Below, in pieces: positions 13,914-23,181 of a DNA stretch of 41,793 nucleotides. Position numbers and translations under genes: made by a program. Numbering within the stretch: position 1 is the first letter of the stretch; every line of letters starts with the position of its first letter. The stretch comes from a virus: positions 1 to 41,793 of IMG/VR virus record IMGVR_UViG_3300005563_000014; one strand, 5' to 3'. The notes beneath the pieces were generated by a model. That model worked only from the letters and a program-made list of their open reading frames with translations, ran no database searches and was not told the origin of the DNA.

Positions 13914-16900
13914 CAGCCTTCTTCCGCGCGTCAGCGCGGCGCTTCGCAAGATATTCCTTGTTCCAGTAGTGGTCTTGAAGCTGCTGGTAGCGTTCGGGGT
14001 TGGCAAGCTTGGTCCCGACCGGCTGCAACCCCGCGATCCTCGCCAGCGCGCCGACGTGGCTGTTCGGGTCGCCGTTCGTTTCGGCGGGGATCGGCAGCGC
14101 CTCTTCGCCGAGATAGTCGCCGATTTGGCTCATGCGGTTGTCGTTGGCGTCGACCGGATTGGCGCTTAGCGGGCGGTAGATGTGGTTGCGGTTCCAGTCT
14201 TCGTTCGTGCCTAGCTCCTCGGTCATTTTCGCTGCGGGGCCGCCGACGTTGCCCGCTTCCTGCTGCGGGTCCGTGAGCCAGCCGTACAGCTCGCGGAATA
14301 CCGAGGGCATCATCACCCGCTCGGGCGAACCGTCCTTGTTGGCGCCGCCAGTGCGGGCTTCGAGAAGGTCTTGAATGCTCTGCGGGTTCTGACCGGTGTA
14401 GAGCTTCTGGATCAGTGCGTTGCCGAGCATGAAGGAGCCCATCATCCCCATCGCCTGCGCGGGCGCGTGGGAGAGCCCCTTGCCCGCGCGTAGGTCGCGA
14501 AATGAATCGGGAATTCCGCGCAGCGTCTGGTCGAGCAGGCGGGCGTTGCCTATCTGCCAAGAGGGGGAGAGCAGCACGATCCGCGAGATGTCGGAGACGG
14601 TGTTATTCCAGAACAGGTTATCGCGGGCGATAAGACCCATGCGCCCTTCGAGGTTCGACATCACCTTGCGGGCTTCCTCGGCCTGCTCCGCGTGGCTCCA
14701 TTCCGGGTGCGCCTTGAGCGACTCTGCCATTTCGCGCTCGAAGGCGCCCATTTTGATCGCCGGGACGTAGTGCTTGAACACCATGTCGGTTTCGCTGTCC
14801 ATCGCCCGGCCGAAGACCCGCGCCAGCCCTTTCACCGTTCCCGCCGCGCGCTGCTTCAGCGTGCCCCTCAGCGCGTCGTCGAACTGGCGCTTGAAGTCGG
14901 TTCGGAAGGTTCCTTGCCGCGCCGATTCCAGATGGCTCGGGAGTTCCGACGCATGGTAGGGCGCCATGCCACCATCGTGGACCCGGCCGCCGGCTTCCAC
15001 ATAGAGCTTGTCGACCCGGTTCATCGCCTCATCACCGGAGAGAAGACGACCTTTCATCTTGAGCCCTTCGCGGAACGTTAGGGCCGGGGCGAACGGCATG
15101 TGCGCGAGGGACGCTACCGCCTCCTTCGGCGCGCCTCGGGTGAGCGCGCGGAGCCCGTTGCCGAAGTCGCTGCCCGCCGCTTTGCCCGCAATCAGCGACG
15201 GATGGAAGAAGCTGAGCAGCTTTACCGACGCGACGACGGCCGACGCTTTCTGAATTCCGCGGGCAACGGGGCCGGTAAGTCCCGGTTTCAGCCTTCGGTT
15301 ATAGAGCTTCGCCGCCGGGTCTTTGGCGACAAGGATAAGCCGGTGCGGCTTGCCCCCCTTGTCGGTGAACAGGCGGTCGGTGTCGATCCCGTCGAGCTTC
15401 GTGTAGCCTTCAGGAACAGCTCGCTCCGCGACCCATTTCGCGAGCCCGCTTTTTCGCATCTGAGTCATCATGTCGAGTGCGGCGAGGTGGCTGTTGATGT
15501 GGTGCGAATAGATGCTCATTACGTGCAGCGGGTTTTCGTTCTGCGGAGTGAGCCCCGCCTCCAGCCCCTGCGCCAGCGTCTCGAACTTGCGCCCCCGGAG
15601 ACTGGCCCGCGAGCCCTGCTTACCGGCCCCGGCTCCGGCCTTCTTCACCGATTGCCACAGGTGCCTGTAATAGTTGTCGACGAAGTTCGGGATGCTCTTG
15701 CCCGCGGCCTTATACACCTTCGCGATGCGCGCCTTGTGGCTCTCCCCCACGTCTTTGATCGTGTCGAGCGCCGGGTGGTACTCTTTCGGCAGGCCCTTGC
15801 GCTTCCCGGTGTCGGCGGCGAGCGCAATTTTGCGCTGTTCCGATTCCGGCAGGTTGCCGACCACGGGCATGTGCTCGTTGAGCTTCGCGGTCGTGCGCTT
15901 GGCTTCGAGGTCGTACTTCGACAGCGTGTGCTTCGCCATGTCCTTGAACTGCTTCGCAGTGGCGGCGTCTTCCGCCCGCTTCGCCTTCCACGCCACCCGT
16001 TCCTCCGGCGACAACTTCGCCAGCCGGGCCGCGTCCACACCGCGAACCCCGAGCTTGCCGAGCATCCGGCCGCCGGGAATGACGGCGGCGGCAGTGGCAA
16101 TCGGGTGCTCGCGAATCTGCTTCTTGAATTGAGACCAGGGATTGTCGACCCACGGCTTGCCCTGCGCGACGAGCTCCTTCGCGTGGGGACCCTGCGCGAG
16201 CGGCTTGCCTTCGGCCTTCTCACTGATAGCGTCTAAAGCCGCCATGCCGACACCCGCCACCGGCTCTAAGGTGTTCTTCAGGGTGTCGGCCGGATGGCGA
16301 ACCACGTTGTAGGCCGCCCTGCCCGCGCTCTCCGCCGACGCGATCGGGTGGCGTACGGTATCCCAGGCAGTGTGCAGCGCATTGCCCGCTCCGGTTTCGA
16401 GCGAAGAGATGAGCCCAGGGTCGGAATTCGGCCGTGGGGCTGGATTTCCGGGCCGCTGAGCGCGATTCGGGGCCGGGGTGGTGTCTTGGGGCCTTGGAGC
16501 CTGAGAACGCTTCTGCGGGGCTTGTGGCGAGCTTTCCCCGTACCGCTCCCAGGGCTTCGGAACGTCTAGCTGCTGTGATTGGGCGGTCGCTTCGATATGA
16601 ATGTGGGGGCCGGTCGAGTGAGCGGAGCCCGCGCCTTCGAGGATTACCTTGTACCCCTTGGGGCCGAATTCCTTTTGCAGACGAGCCTCGGCGGCTTGAA
16701 GGCTCTCGCCCTTGCGTGGCGCGAAGTCGCGAGCGTTGTCGGTCATGTGGGCGCTGTCCTGCACTCCGCCGACCTGGTAGTTTCGCCAAGGCGTTCGGCT
16801 TCGACCTGTCACCTCAAGGTTGGGGTCGTCTCGCAGCGCCGCGGCCTCGATACCGGCCCCGAACTCCCCCTGCCGGAGAGGGGCCGCTCGCGGAGCGGCG

Positions 16901-16959
16901 TACCTGGCCCACGGCTTTGAGGAGGGAGTGGGGCCGTAGCTCTCCCACGGACCCGCCAC
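13903..16959 (-). CDS. Large internal virion protein with M15-like peptidase
   Basis: The 1018-residue protein starts with short PW-x-x-Y motifs and a peptidase-M15-like domain: SAHMTDNARDF with His71 and Asp78, then SAHSTGPHIHIE with His119/His121 as the second metal box. The long remainder is helical and Ala/Lys-rich. By position and architecture it is the counterpart of T7 gp16-type ejection proteins, carrying a wall-cutting domain at the N-terminus. The end at 13903 overlaps nothing downstream; upstream it abuts the next gene's stop. Confidence 0.75.
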   Translation of the reverse strand: MAGPWESYGPTPSSKPWARYAAPRAAPLRQGEFGAGIEAAALRDDPNLEVTGRSRTPWRNYQVGGVQDSAHMTDNARDFAPRKGESLQAAEARLQKEFGPKGYKVILEGAGSAHSTGPHIHIEATAQSQQLDVPKPWERYGESSPQAPQKRSQAPRPQDTTPAPNRAQRPGNPAPRPNSDPGLISSLETGAGNALHTAWDTVRHPIASAESAGRAAYNVVRHPADTLKNTLEPVAGVGMAALDAISEKAEGKPLAQGPHAKELVAQGKPWVDNPWSQFKKQIREHPIATAAAVIPGGRMLGKLGVRGVDAARLAKLSPEERVAWKAKRAEDAATAKQFKDMAKHTLSKYDLEAKRTTAKLNEHMPVVGNLPESEQRKIALAADTGKRKGLPKEYHPALDTIKDVGESHKARIAKVYKAAGKSIPNFVDNYYRHLWQSVKKAGAGAGKQGSRASLRGRKFETLAQGLEAGLTPQNENPLHVMSIYSHHINSHLAALDMMTQMRKSGLAKWVAERAVPEGYTKLDGIDTDRLFTDKGGKPHRLILVAKDPAAKLYNRRLKPGLTGPVARGIQKASAVVASVKLLSFFHPSLIAGKAAGSDFGNGLRALTRGAPKEAVASLAHMPFAPALTFREGLKMKGRLLSGDEAMNRVDKLYVEAGGRVHDGGMAPYHASELPSHLESARQGTFRTDFKRQFDDALRGTLKQRAAGTVKGLARVFGRAMDSETDMVFKHYVPAIKMGAFEREMAESLKAHPEWSHAEQAEEARKVMSNLEGRMGLIARDNLFWNNTVSDISRIVLLSPSWQIGNARLLDQTLRGIPDSFRDLRAGKGLSHAPAQAMGMMGSFMLGNALIQKLYTGQNPQSIQDLLEARTGGANKDGSPERVMMPSVFRELYGWLTDPQQEAGNVGGPAAKMTEELGTNEDWNRNHIYRPLSANPVDANDNRMSQIGDYLGEEALPIPAETNGDPNSHVGALARIAGLQPVGTKLANPERYQQLQDHYWNKEYLAKRRADARKKAASK

Positions 16960-18041
16960 TAGAGCTTCGTCCAGCTACTCGGTTTTGAGGGGTCTCCACC
17001 CTTGTACCTGTAGCCGCCTTCCACCGTCCCCGGTTTCAGCCCGCCGCCGCGGTTGCCGCCCTTCGCAGGAGCCGAAGAGCCGCCGCCGGTTCCGTCGTCG
17101 CCATAGGCCGCCTGGAGCGTCGCGATCGTCTGGTTGACATCGGCTCCGGGGTTGACGGCCAGCACCTTCGCCAGCCCCGACGATACGGTAGCGCCGTGCT
17201 TGCCCTTGAGCGCTGCGATTGCCCGGTCGTCGAGCCCCCGCTCGCGAAGCTGCGCCACGGACATGCGGGAGGACGCGCCGATGTTCGCCACGTCGATTCT
17301 CGCGGCCGTCGACGCCTGCCGGTCCTGGTGCTGGTAGTCGACGCTCTCCTGGTAGGCGTCCTCGCGGTCCGACCAGATGCCTTCCACCGCCTTGTCGTGG
17401 CGCTCGCGCTCTGCCTCCACCTGCTGCGCCGTGAGGCCCTTCTGGAGCAGATATTTCATGTGGTAGTCGTTCTCGGATTGCAGCTTTGACATCTTGAACT
17501 GCAAGTCGGCTTGCTGCTTCAGCATCCCGACCTGAGCGCCCATGTACGCCTTCGTGGTCGGCGTGATCCCCTTCACTTCGTCGATCTGCATGTCGAGCGC
17601 GTCGGCCAGGGTCTTGGGGTCGGCCTTCGGGTTCGCGCGCTTGAGGTTCTGCACCATGTTGGTGAGGATGCTTTGCCCCTCTTTCCACGGGTCCGTGACG
17701 TTCGGGTTCGCCGCCATTCCCGTGGGGTCGTTTGCGCCCCCTGTGCCCTGCGGTTGGCCCGGAGGAGGCTGAGGCGGTCCCGCCTGTGGTTGGGGGGCGG
17801 GCCCAGCCATCGGCGGCCGTGCGGGCATTGGTGGCGTCGAAGGCTTCCCGATAGCGGCCAGTGCCGCCGCGGGGGGAGGCGCGGGCTGCGGGCCGCCGGG
17901 GGCGCCGCCACCGCCCTGAGCCGCGAGGGCGTTGAAGTTCGCGGTCTTCGCTTCGTTGAGCTTTTTGAGTGCGAGAAGCTTTCCGATCTCGTCGGGAAGC
18001 CCTGCGGCGCCTTCCGCCAGCCCGCCAAAGAAGTTCGGCAT
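16959..18041 (-). CDS. Internal virion protein, Pro-rich and coiled-coil
   Basis: The 360-residue protein has a short hydrophobic N-terminus, a Pro/Gly/Ala-rich linker (about 45-105), and a long helical coiled-coil region (about 150-260) with many Gln and Arg, ending in a Gly-rich tail. It overlaps both neighbours by a base or so (TGATG/ATGA style). Position between the M15 protein and the Ala-rich protein suggests it is a second ejected core protein, as in T7 gp15-like sets. Homology is not visible by eye. Confidence 0.65.
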   Translation of the reverse strand: MPNFFGGLAEGAAGLPDEIGKLLALKKLNEAKTANFNALAAQGGGGAPGGPQPAPPPAAALAAIGKPSTPPMPARPPMAGPAPQPQAGPPQPPPGQPQGTGGANDPTGMAANPNVTDPWKEGQSILTNMVQNLKRANPKADPKTLADALDMQIDEVKGITPTTKAYMGAQVGMLKQQADLQFKMSKLQSENDYHMKYLLQKGLTAQQVEAERERHDKAVEGIWSDREDAYQESVDYQHQDRQASTAARIDVANIGASSRMSVAQLRERGLDDRAIAALKGKHGATVSSGLAKVLAVNPGADVNQTIATLQAAYGDDGTGGGSSAPAKGGNRGGGLKPGTVEGGYRYKGGDPSKPSSWTKL

Positions 18042-19318
18042 TATTGGAACCCCGGAATGAAGTGAGCGCCAACTTGCAGGCCGATCCCCATCAACTGCCC
18101 GAGCTGGCCCATGAAGCTGTTCTGATTGTTAATCTGCGCCGCGCGCTGATCGAGGCCGGTCGCGCCCTGGCCGATCTGCATGTAGTTGCCGTAGGCATTC
18201 ACGTCGTTTGACAGCGGGGCGCTGGTCGCGGAGTTGCCGCTGGCCCAATTATTGAGCGCGGCTTCCTGGTCGCCGTAAATCTGGTTGTAGGCAGAGTAGG
18301 GCATGGCCGCCGCCTCTGCCTGCGTCTCAAAGCCGCTGTGCGAGAGGTCGGAGCCCGCAATCGCCATGTTCCCGGCATTGTCTGCGAGCTGCCCCGCACT
18401 GGTGAGCGCCCCGATGGCGCTGTTGTCCACCCCGGTCGCCATCGGGTAGAGAGACGCGATGTCGCGGTTGATGCCCGCGGCCTGCCCCTTCATCCCCGCC
18501 GCCGCCCCGAGCGTGTCGGCGCTCATGCCGGTAAGCTGGCCCGAACTCATCAGCGCGTTGATGGCGTTCATGTCGAGGCCGCCGGCCCCCGAGTAGAGAC
18601 CCTGGAGAGCAGAAAGCGCCTGCACTCCCTTGCCGAACCGCGCGGAGTCGTAATTGCGCTTGTACGCCGCCATCGCGTCGCCGGTTGCCCCGGCTGCGAA
18701 CGGCGACCCCGACAGCCCGCTTTCGGCGTTCTGGACGTTCTGCGAGTCCTGCGTCTGCTTGAGGCCGTAGTTGTACTCGCTCATGTTGGGGTCCATCCCC
18801 ATTTCCATGAGGTACGGAGCGTAGGACCGCAGGCTGTTGGCGTCGGCCGCCATCGGATTGGCGTAGCCCGCCGTCTGCTGCGCAAGCGCCTGTAGCCCCG
18901 GAGCATAGCCCGCCACGGTGTCGGCCCAATTCGATACGGCGTTGGCGTCCTGCCCCATCGGCGCGGCCTGCGCCCGGATCGCGTTGGCGTCGGCCGTCAT
19001 TTGCGGAACGAAGCCGCGCGCCGTGTTGGCGTCGGCGTAGCCCTGCGCCGCCTGCCCTGTCAGTGCCGCGCCTTGTGCGAGGTCGCTGGCGCCAACCCCC
19101 GCGGCGCTATTCGCGGCGGTGTTGATGCCCGCCAGCATAGAAGAGTCGTAGGGGTTGTTGACGACAGCGTTATAGGCGTTGTTGTAGCCGGTGTTGATCG
19201 ACGACGCGGCGGCCTGATTCTGCTGCGTCAGCGAATTCAGCGTCGAATTGTACGCGGTGTCGGACTGCCCCTGGTATTGGGGCGTGTATGCCTGTGGTGC
19301 CTGTTGTCCCCCGCCCAT
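18041..19318 (-). CDS. Ala/Asn-rich internal virion protein
   Basis: The 425-residue protein is extremely rich in Ala, Gly, Asn, Gln and Ser, with repeating ADANA/AGQA-like heptads, and has almost no Cys. The C-terminus (MGIGLQVGAHFIPGFQ) is hydrophobic. Such composition is typical of ejection proteins of the gp14/P22 gp7 kind that form a channel in the envelope. It is the first of three consecutive ejection-type genes on this strand. Confidence 0.65.
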   Translation of the reverse strand: MGGGQQAPQAYTPQYQGQSDTAYNSTLNSLTQQNQAAASSINTGYNNAYNAVVNNPYDSSMLAGINTAANSAAGVGASDLAQGAALTGQAAQGYADANTARGFVPQMTADANAIRAQAAPMGQDANAVSNWADTVAGYAPGLQALAQQTAGYANPMAADANSLRSYAPYLMEMGMDPNMSEYNYGLKQTQDSQNVQNAESGLSGSPFAAGATGDAMAAYKRNYDSARFGKGVQALSALQGLYSGAGGLDMNAINALMSSGQLTGMSADTLGAAAGMKGQAAGINRDIASLYPMATGVDNSAIGALTSAGQLADNAGNMAIAGSDLSHSGFETQAEAAAMPYSAYNQIYGDQEAALNNWASGNSATSAPLSNDVNAYGNYMQIGQGATGLDQRAAQINNQNSFMGQLGQLMGIGLQVGAHFIPGFQ

Positions 19319-19322
19319 CGTG

Positions 19323-19778
19323 CTAACCCGCCAGTTTAGTGTAATAAATTTCGCTCGGGCGGTATCCGTCCTTGCGGAGAAGATCGTTGAGCGCGGAATC
19401 GTTGGGCGCGAGGTAGACGAACTTCTTGACGCCTTGGAGCTTGAGCCGCTTCTCGCTCTCGACGATCAGCTTGACCCCCGCATTGCCCCTGCGGCTTTCG
19501 GGCCGAACATAGATGGCGCTATTGAAGGCGTACTTGGTCGTCTTGAAATGCAGGTGGTTCGACACCTCGAAGATCGCGTACCCGGCAAGGTCGCCATCAT
19601 CGCGAAGCGCGAACGATTTGAGAATTCCGCACGTCTCCAGCGTCCTCCCCTGGTTCCAGTCGGGGTCGAACGGCACGGCTTCGCGGTCGATCGAGCACTC
19701 GGACCAGTGGGCGAACATCAGGGCTTCGAGACCGTCCTCGATCATCCGGTCGAGGGTCTCGGGCTCAACCCGCAACAT
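19323..19778 (-). CDS. GNAT-like acetyltransferase
   Basis: The 151-residue protein is taken from ATG 19778, 14 bases inside the upstream gene; a longer start at 19871 would read a shadow of that gene. The core shows a GNAT pattern: LAGYAIFEV, SAIYVRPESRRGNAG (acetyl-CoA loop RRGNAG at 96-101), then LAPNDSALNDLLRKDGYRPSE. It probably acetylates a small molecule or protein. With the adjacent oxygenase-like gene it forms a two-gene modifying pair in the late operon. Confidence 0.7.
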   Translation of the reverse strand: MLRVEPETLDRMIEDGLEALMFAHWSECSIDREAVPFDPDWNQGRTLETCGILKSFALRDDGDLAGYAIFEVSNHLHFKTTKYAFNSAIYVRPESRRGNAGVKLIVESEKRLKLQGVKKFVYLAPNDSALNDLLRKDGYRPSEIYYTKLAG

Positions 19779-20271
19779 CGAGCGCCATCTCAAGCACGAT
19801 CTCGTGAGCGGTGGAGGGGCCGTTGAAGTTGGAAGCCGACACCGCGCCCTTGTGGTCGGCCACGGTCGCAATCCACGGCGCCGGAGCCCACGTCTCTTCG
19901 TCGGAGTAGAGGCGGAAAGCCGGGGCGGGGTTGAGGAGAACGTGAACGCGCATGAACCCGGCAGGGTCTATGCTGTCGTCCCTGAACCAGCCGCTGTAAG
20001 CTCCGGGCTCGAAGGCCCGGACATATGCGAACACGATTTCCGCCGGCTGCGGGAGCGCGCGGATCCGCTGGCCTACTTTGTGGAGCAGGCTCTGCGCTGA
20101 CTTCCAGCCTTTGAAGACCCCGCTCTCTTCGCGATCATTGATCAGTTCCAGCACCCTAACCTTGTGGTCGTGAGGCGCGGGGCTCTCGATCAGGTGCTGC
20201 TTCTGCTTGGCGATGTACGAAGTGTAGAGGCCCGAGAGGTCGTAGTACCCGATGCCGGCGAAACGCGGCAT
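19765..20271 (-). CDS. 2OG-Fe(II) oxygenase-like protein (tentative)
   Basis: The 168-residue protein resembles aspartyl/asparaginyl beta-hydroxylase-type cupins: MRVHVLLNP with His110, then ETWAPAPWIATVADH (His140) and a HEIVLE tail (His156). In that family two histidines and an acidic or Arg residue hold iron and 2-oxoglutarate. The match is to the pattern rather than to clear identity, so function is tentative. It is followed on this strand by the GNAT gene and preceded by a 49-residue protein. Confidence 0.45.
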   Translation of the reverse strand: MPRFAGIGYYDLSGLYTSYIAKQKQHLIESPAPHDHKVRVLELINDREESGVFKGWKSAQSLLHKVGQRIRALPQPAEIVFAYVRAFEPGAYSGWFRDDSIDPAGFMRVHVLLNPAPAFRLYSDEETWAPAPWIATVADHKGAVSASNFNGPSTAHEIVLEMALDVAG

Positions 20272-20421
20272 TTAGGCCGTGCGACCGCCGATCGAGTGCG
20301 ACTTCGCAACCGAGCTGCGAACAGCGTCCTTGCTCATCGATTCCGCCTTCACCTTCTCGTGAGGGCAGTAGGGGCTCTTGCTCGTCAAGCCCTTGAGAAT
20401 GTCACCACCGGAATTCTTCAT
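20272..20421 (-). CDS. 49-residue small protein
   Basis: Read on the minus strand, GGAGG lies six bases before ATG 20421, and the ORF runs 49 codons to TAA adjacent to the oxygenase-like gene's start. The product begins MKNSGGDILKGLTSKSPYCPH and is basic and Ser-rich. The strong ribosome-binding site and tight spacing support a real gene. Function is unknown. It is the first gene after a hairpin and conserved motif, so it may open a separately transcribed unit. Confidence 0.75.
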   Translation of the reverse strand: MKNSGGDILKGLTSKSPYCPHEKVKAESMSKDAVRSSVAKSHSIGGRTA

Positions 20422-20447
20422 GGTTCGCCTCCGTTTTGGGATCAATG

Positions 20448-20461
20448 TGTGAAGCGCGGTA
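20448..20461 (+). promoter_or_regulatory. Conserved 14-bp motif, site 2
   Basis: TGTGAAGCGCGGTA, identical to site 3 (29139-29152) over 17 bases (ATGTGTGAAGCGCGGTA). It lies 27 bases upstream of ATG 20421 and about 15 bases past the hairpin that follows the tailspike gene. Confidence 0.6.
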
Positions 20462-20475
20462 GTGGTACTAGATTT

Positions 20476-20507
20476 AGCCGCCGTAATCCATAGGGGGCTG
20501 TGCGGCT
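20476..20507 (-). terminator. Possible terminator hairpin after tailspike
   Basis: AGCCGC (20476-20481) and GCGGCT (20502-20507) form a 6-bp stem at the end of the tailspike gene. No U-tract follows, so termination is tentative. Confidence 0.35.
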
Positions 20508-21814
20508 TATATGCTTACGTTGTTCGCGATCTTGGCGCCCGGCGCCGAAGACGCCGCATTGCTGATGTTGGTGCCGTTACTGCGAAGCGTGTTCAGCGCG
20601 AGGATGTAGTTGTCGAAAGCCGCGTCGGCGATAACGATGCCGTTCGACGTGTTGCCGTTGAGACCGCCGCCGAGGCCGATTACCGCCCCGATGATCGCAA
20701 GCCCTGGAAACGCGCTATTAAAGTAGAGCCCGTTTTGATTCTGAGCGAACAGACCACCGCTGATTCGTACATCGGAAAGCCCTAGCGCGCTGCCTGTCGT
20801 CAGGCCCGCGCCAGCATTCAGCACAGCATGGCAGCTCTCGAAGTGCATTCCGCTGGTAGCGCCTTGAACAGTGATACCGTCAGAGGACGACGAGCTGAAC
20901 CACGAATTCGCGAAGCGGCACCGATTGACGCTCCCCGTTCCCGTGGGGCCGATATTCAACGCCTTGGTGTTGGTGTCGAAAAAGCAGTTGTTGACGTACA
21001 AGCTGAAGACCGAGCCGCTGTCGGCTCCATCTGAAGTGGAGCTATATGGGTCGATCAAAAGGCCAGCGCCCTGCTGAATTACGGACGTGTTCGTAATCAT
21101 CAGGGCGGAGCTGTTGCGCACCCGGATGCCCGCCACCGAGATATTTGCCGGCGTCTGCGCGCCCATGAGAACATCGTCGATTACCTGGCTGCAATCGCCG
21201 CCCTCCGCGCGGATTCGGATCGCGCCGGTGGCCCCGTTCTGGAACCGGCCGTGGCGGATACGCGACACGCTGCCGCGCATAAGGACGCCGTTATAGTCGC
21301 CGTCCATGTAGAAGTCGTCGATGAAGCTCTCGGTGCCCTGGAGCTGAACGTAGCACCCGGCCGTCTGCGCAACCTCGGCGGTGAACCGCATACCGCGCAC
21401 CCCCGAGCCGTAGCCGTTCGCGTTGAAGAGAAAGCCGCTCGTAGGGGAGGCCAGCGTCGAAACTACGTTGGTGGCGTTACGGCCTGCGCCCTCGACGATA
21501 GCACCATCCGCGAGAACGCCCCCACCACGATACCTGTACTTGCCGGCGGGAAAGACGATGCGGCCGGAAGCTACCGCCGAACATGCCGCGTTGATCGCAG
21601 CGGTGTCGTCGGTCACGCCGTCGCCTTTCGCGCCGAAATCCTTGACGGAGATAAAGTCGCGAAGCTTGTCCTGGACGGTTCGGGGCTTAGCACCCACCCC
21701 GGCAGCGATGAACCCTATGAGAGCAGATCCGCCTGAAGCCGCAAAGTTTTGCGTGGTCGGGGCGGGAACCGCCGCCAACCCTTGAGGGGTTAGAGCAACG
21801 AGAGACTCAGCCAT
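20507..21814 (-). CDS. Tailspike with pectate-lyase-type beta helix
   Basis: The 435-residue protein is taken from ATG 21814 (MAESLVALTPQG); an upstream start at 21850 is possible. Residues about 61-71 hold the Pectate_lyase_3 signature GAKGDGVTDDT, followed by many short beta turns rich in Asn, Gly, Ser and Thr, as in right-handed beta helices. Such proteins bind and often cut host surface polysaccharide. A stretch around residues 1-40 probably anchors it to the tail. It overlaps the endolysin gene's end by 8 bases. Confidence 0.85.
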   Translation of the reverse strand: MAESLVALTPQGLAAVPAPTTQNFAASGGSALIGFIAAGVGAKPRTVQDKLRDFISVKDFGAKGDGVTDDTAAINAACSAVASGRIVFPAGKYRYRGGGVLADGAIVEGAGRNATNVVSTLASPTSGFLFNANGYGSGVRGMRFTAEVAQTAGCYVQLQGTESFIDDFYMDGDYNGVLMRGSVSRIRHGRFQNGATGAIRIRAEGGDCSQVIDDVLMGAQTPANISVAGIRVRNSSALMITNTSVIQQGAGLLIDPYSSTSDGADSGSVFSLYVNNCFFDTNTKALNIGPTGTGSVNRCRFANSWFSSSSSDGITVQGATSGMHFESCHAVLNAGAGLTTGSALGLSDVRISGGLFAQNQNGLYFNSAFPGLAIIGAVIGLGGGLNGNTSNGIVIADAAFDNYILALNTLRSNGTNISNAASSAPGAKIANNVSI

Positions 21815-22337
21815 TCCCCCCGGCCATCTGCTTTGCGGTAGCGCGAACAAACTCGACGCGGTTGCGCCACCCGTCGCCGAAGACGCTATAGTTCTGGAGG
21901 CTCTGAAGGTAGCTAAGGCGGTCGTTGCACAGCGCGTCGATAAGGTCGGATACGGGCTTTGCCGCCACCGCCGCCAGCGTCTTCGGCCCTACGTGCGCGT
22001 CCTGGACTACACCGACGACGCGCTGAAGGTGCAGCAGCGCGCGAATGACATTGCTGTTCACCCCGAAGTCGAAAACGCAGAAGTCGACCCCTGCGGGAAG
22101 CTGGTTGCAATAGGCGGGGAGCCAAAACTCGCTGAAATAAATAGCCGACACTTCCTCCTGCGCTATGTCTCTCACGCTTTGCGTAAGCAGGCCGTGCGAC
22201 CGCCGCCACTTGTCATAAGTGACTTGAGTGATCCCGTGGTTGGTCGCGCCCCCCGGATCGCGCGGGTTGTCGACATAGCCGCCCTCATCGCGAGCGCTCT
22301 CCAGCGCGGCCAGCGATGCCTCGAAGTTGCTGTTCAT
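21807..22337 (-). CDS. GH108-family endolysin
   Basis: The 176-residue lysozyme-like protein has the GH108 start ESARDEGGYVDNPRDPGG (catalytic Glu18 candidate, EGGY) followed by TNHGIT, and a C-terminal half typical of PG_binding_3 (VFDFGVNSN...GVVQDAHVGPKT). It cleaves peptidoglycan to lyse the host. It has no obvious signal peptide, so it depends on a holin. It sits next to a TM/coiled-coil protein and a 61-residue protein in an ATGA-coupled series. Confidence 0.92.
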   Translation of the reverse strand: MNSNFEASLAALESARDEGGYVDNPRDPGGATNHGITQVTYDKWRRSHGLLTQSVRDIAQEEVSAIYFSEFWLPAYCNQLPAGVDFCVFDFGVNSNVIRALLHLQRVVGVVQDAHVGPKTLAAVAAKPVSDLIDALCNDRLSYLQSLQNYSVFGDGWRNRVEFVRATAKQMAGGNG

Positions 22338-22519
22338 TTCACGGACCTCAGTTTGCGAACGAGCGCACTTTCTGCGGGCGAGAGCCTAGACGATACCTCG
22401 CTGTCGAAGGCTTGGTGCATGAACGCCGCTGCGCCTGCGATCTTGGTGCAGGTGATGCTGAGCTCCTGCGCGGCGTTGCGAACCTCCTGCAACGCGGTGA
22501 AGTGCGCGTCGGTAATCAT
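22334..22519 (-). CDS. 61-residue lysis-cluster protein
   Basis: The product is a soluble-looking helix-rich protein (ITDAHFTALQEVRNAAQEL...) starting in overlap with the TM gene and ending in an ATGA overlap with the endolysin gene. No family is recognised. Its place between two lysis genes suggests a lysis or regulatory role, but this is inference. Confidence 0.65.
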   Translation of the reverse strand: MITDAHFTALQEVRNAAQELSITCTKIAGAAAFMHQAFDSEVSSRLSPAESALVRKLRSVK

Positions 22520-22788
22520 TCGGACCTCCGGTTCTGGATGGCTGCGATGAGTGCTTGCTGAGTGGCGTTGAGCGCCTGGACACTGCCGGCGAGGTCTTTG
22601 TCGGTCTCCAGCCGCCGGCTATCGTAGGCGAGGCGGCGCTCGTCTTCGAGCCGCTTCTCCGCGAGATGGGCCTCAAGCTGCTTCTCGTGCTGGCGGTCGC
22701 ACCGGACGGTCCACCAGATGAGGAACGCGACCACGACCCCAAGGCCGCCAAAGTCCGACAGAGATTTGATGAGAGACGCAACATCCAT
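22516..22788 (-). CDS. Holin/i-spanin-like TM coiled-coil protein
   Basis: The 90-residue protein has one N-terminal TM segment (LGVVVAFLIWWTV, about 15-29) followed by a charged helical coiled coil (RCDRQHEKQLEAHLAEKRLEDERR...). This layout fits an inner-membrane spanin subunit or a BhlA-type holin. Location beside the endolysin supports a lysis role; which of the two cannot be decided from sequence. Confidence 0.65.
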   Translation of the reverse strand: MDVASLIKSLSDFGGLGVVVAFLIWWTVRCDRQHEKQLEAHLAEKRLEDERRLAYDSRRLETDKDLAGSVQALNATQQALIAAIQNRRSE

Positions 22789-22797
22789 CGCCTACCC

Positions 22798-23181
22798 CTA
22801 CGAAGTCCGGGTTGCCGTTATTGTGATTTGGGCGGTCGCGATGATCGCTCCGCTCAGATTGCGGATTTGAATCTGAGTGACATTGGTGAGCGTTCCGACC
22901 GAGCTTTCGGTAAGAGACCACGATGGGCTGCCCGAGAGATTAACCCAGGAGCCATAAGTCCCGCCTCCGAGAGTGCCGCTTATCAGCGTGGCCTTGGCCT
23001 GATAGTTGGACGCCGGCCCCTGGAGCAGCCACGTCCAGTTGGCGTTCCCGCTGGCGACACCGGCCCCACTGCTGTTGAGCACATAGACCGCTCCCTGCGC
23101 CCCCGCACCGGACGCGAGCGCCGTCAGGTTGAAGATGTTTACACGCCCTGGAGAGGCGAACATGGCTTTAGCAGGGCGCAT
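22798..23181 (-). CDS. Putative tail/fibre accessory beta protein
   Basis: The 127-residue protein is rich in Ser, Thr, Gly and Asn with alternating hydrophobic residues, a pattern of beta-sandwich virion proteins (YQAKATLISGTLGGGTYGSW, later ATAQITITATRTS). It overlaps the fibre gene by one base. It may be a tail-fibre partner or chaperone. No family is recognised. Confidence 0.55.
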   Translation of the reverse strand: MRPAKAMFASPGRVNIFNLTALASGAGAQGAVYVLNSSGAGVASGNANWTWLLQGPASNYQAKATLISGTLGGGTYGSWVNLSGSPSWSLTESSVGTLTNVTQIQIRNLSGAIIATAQITITATRTS

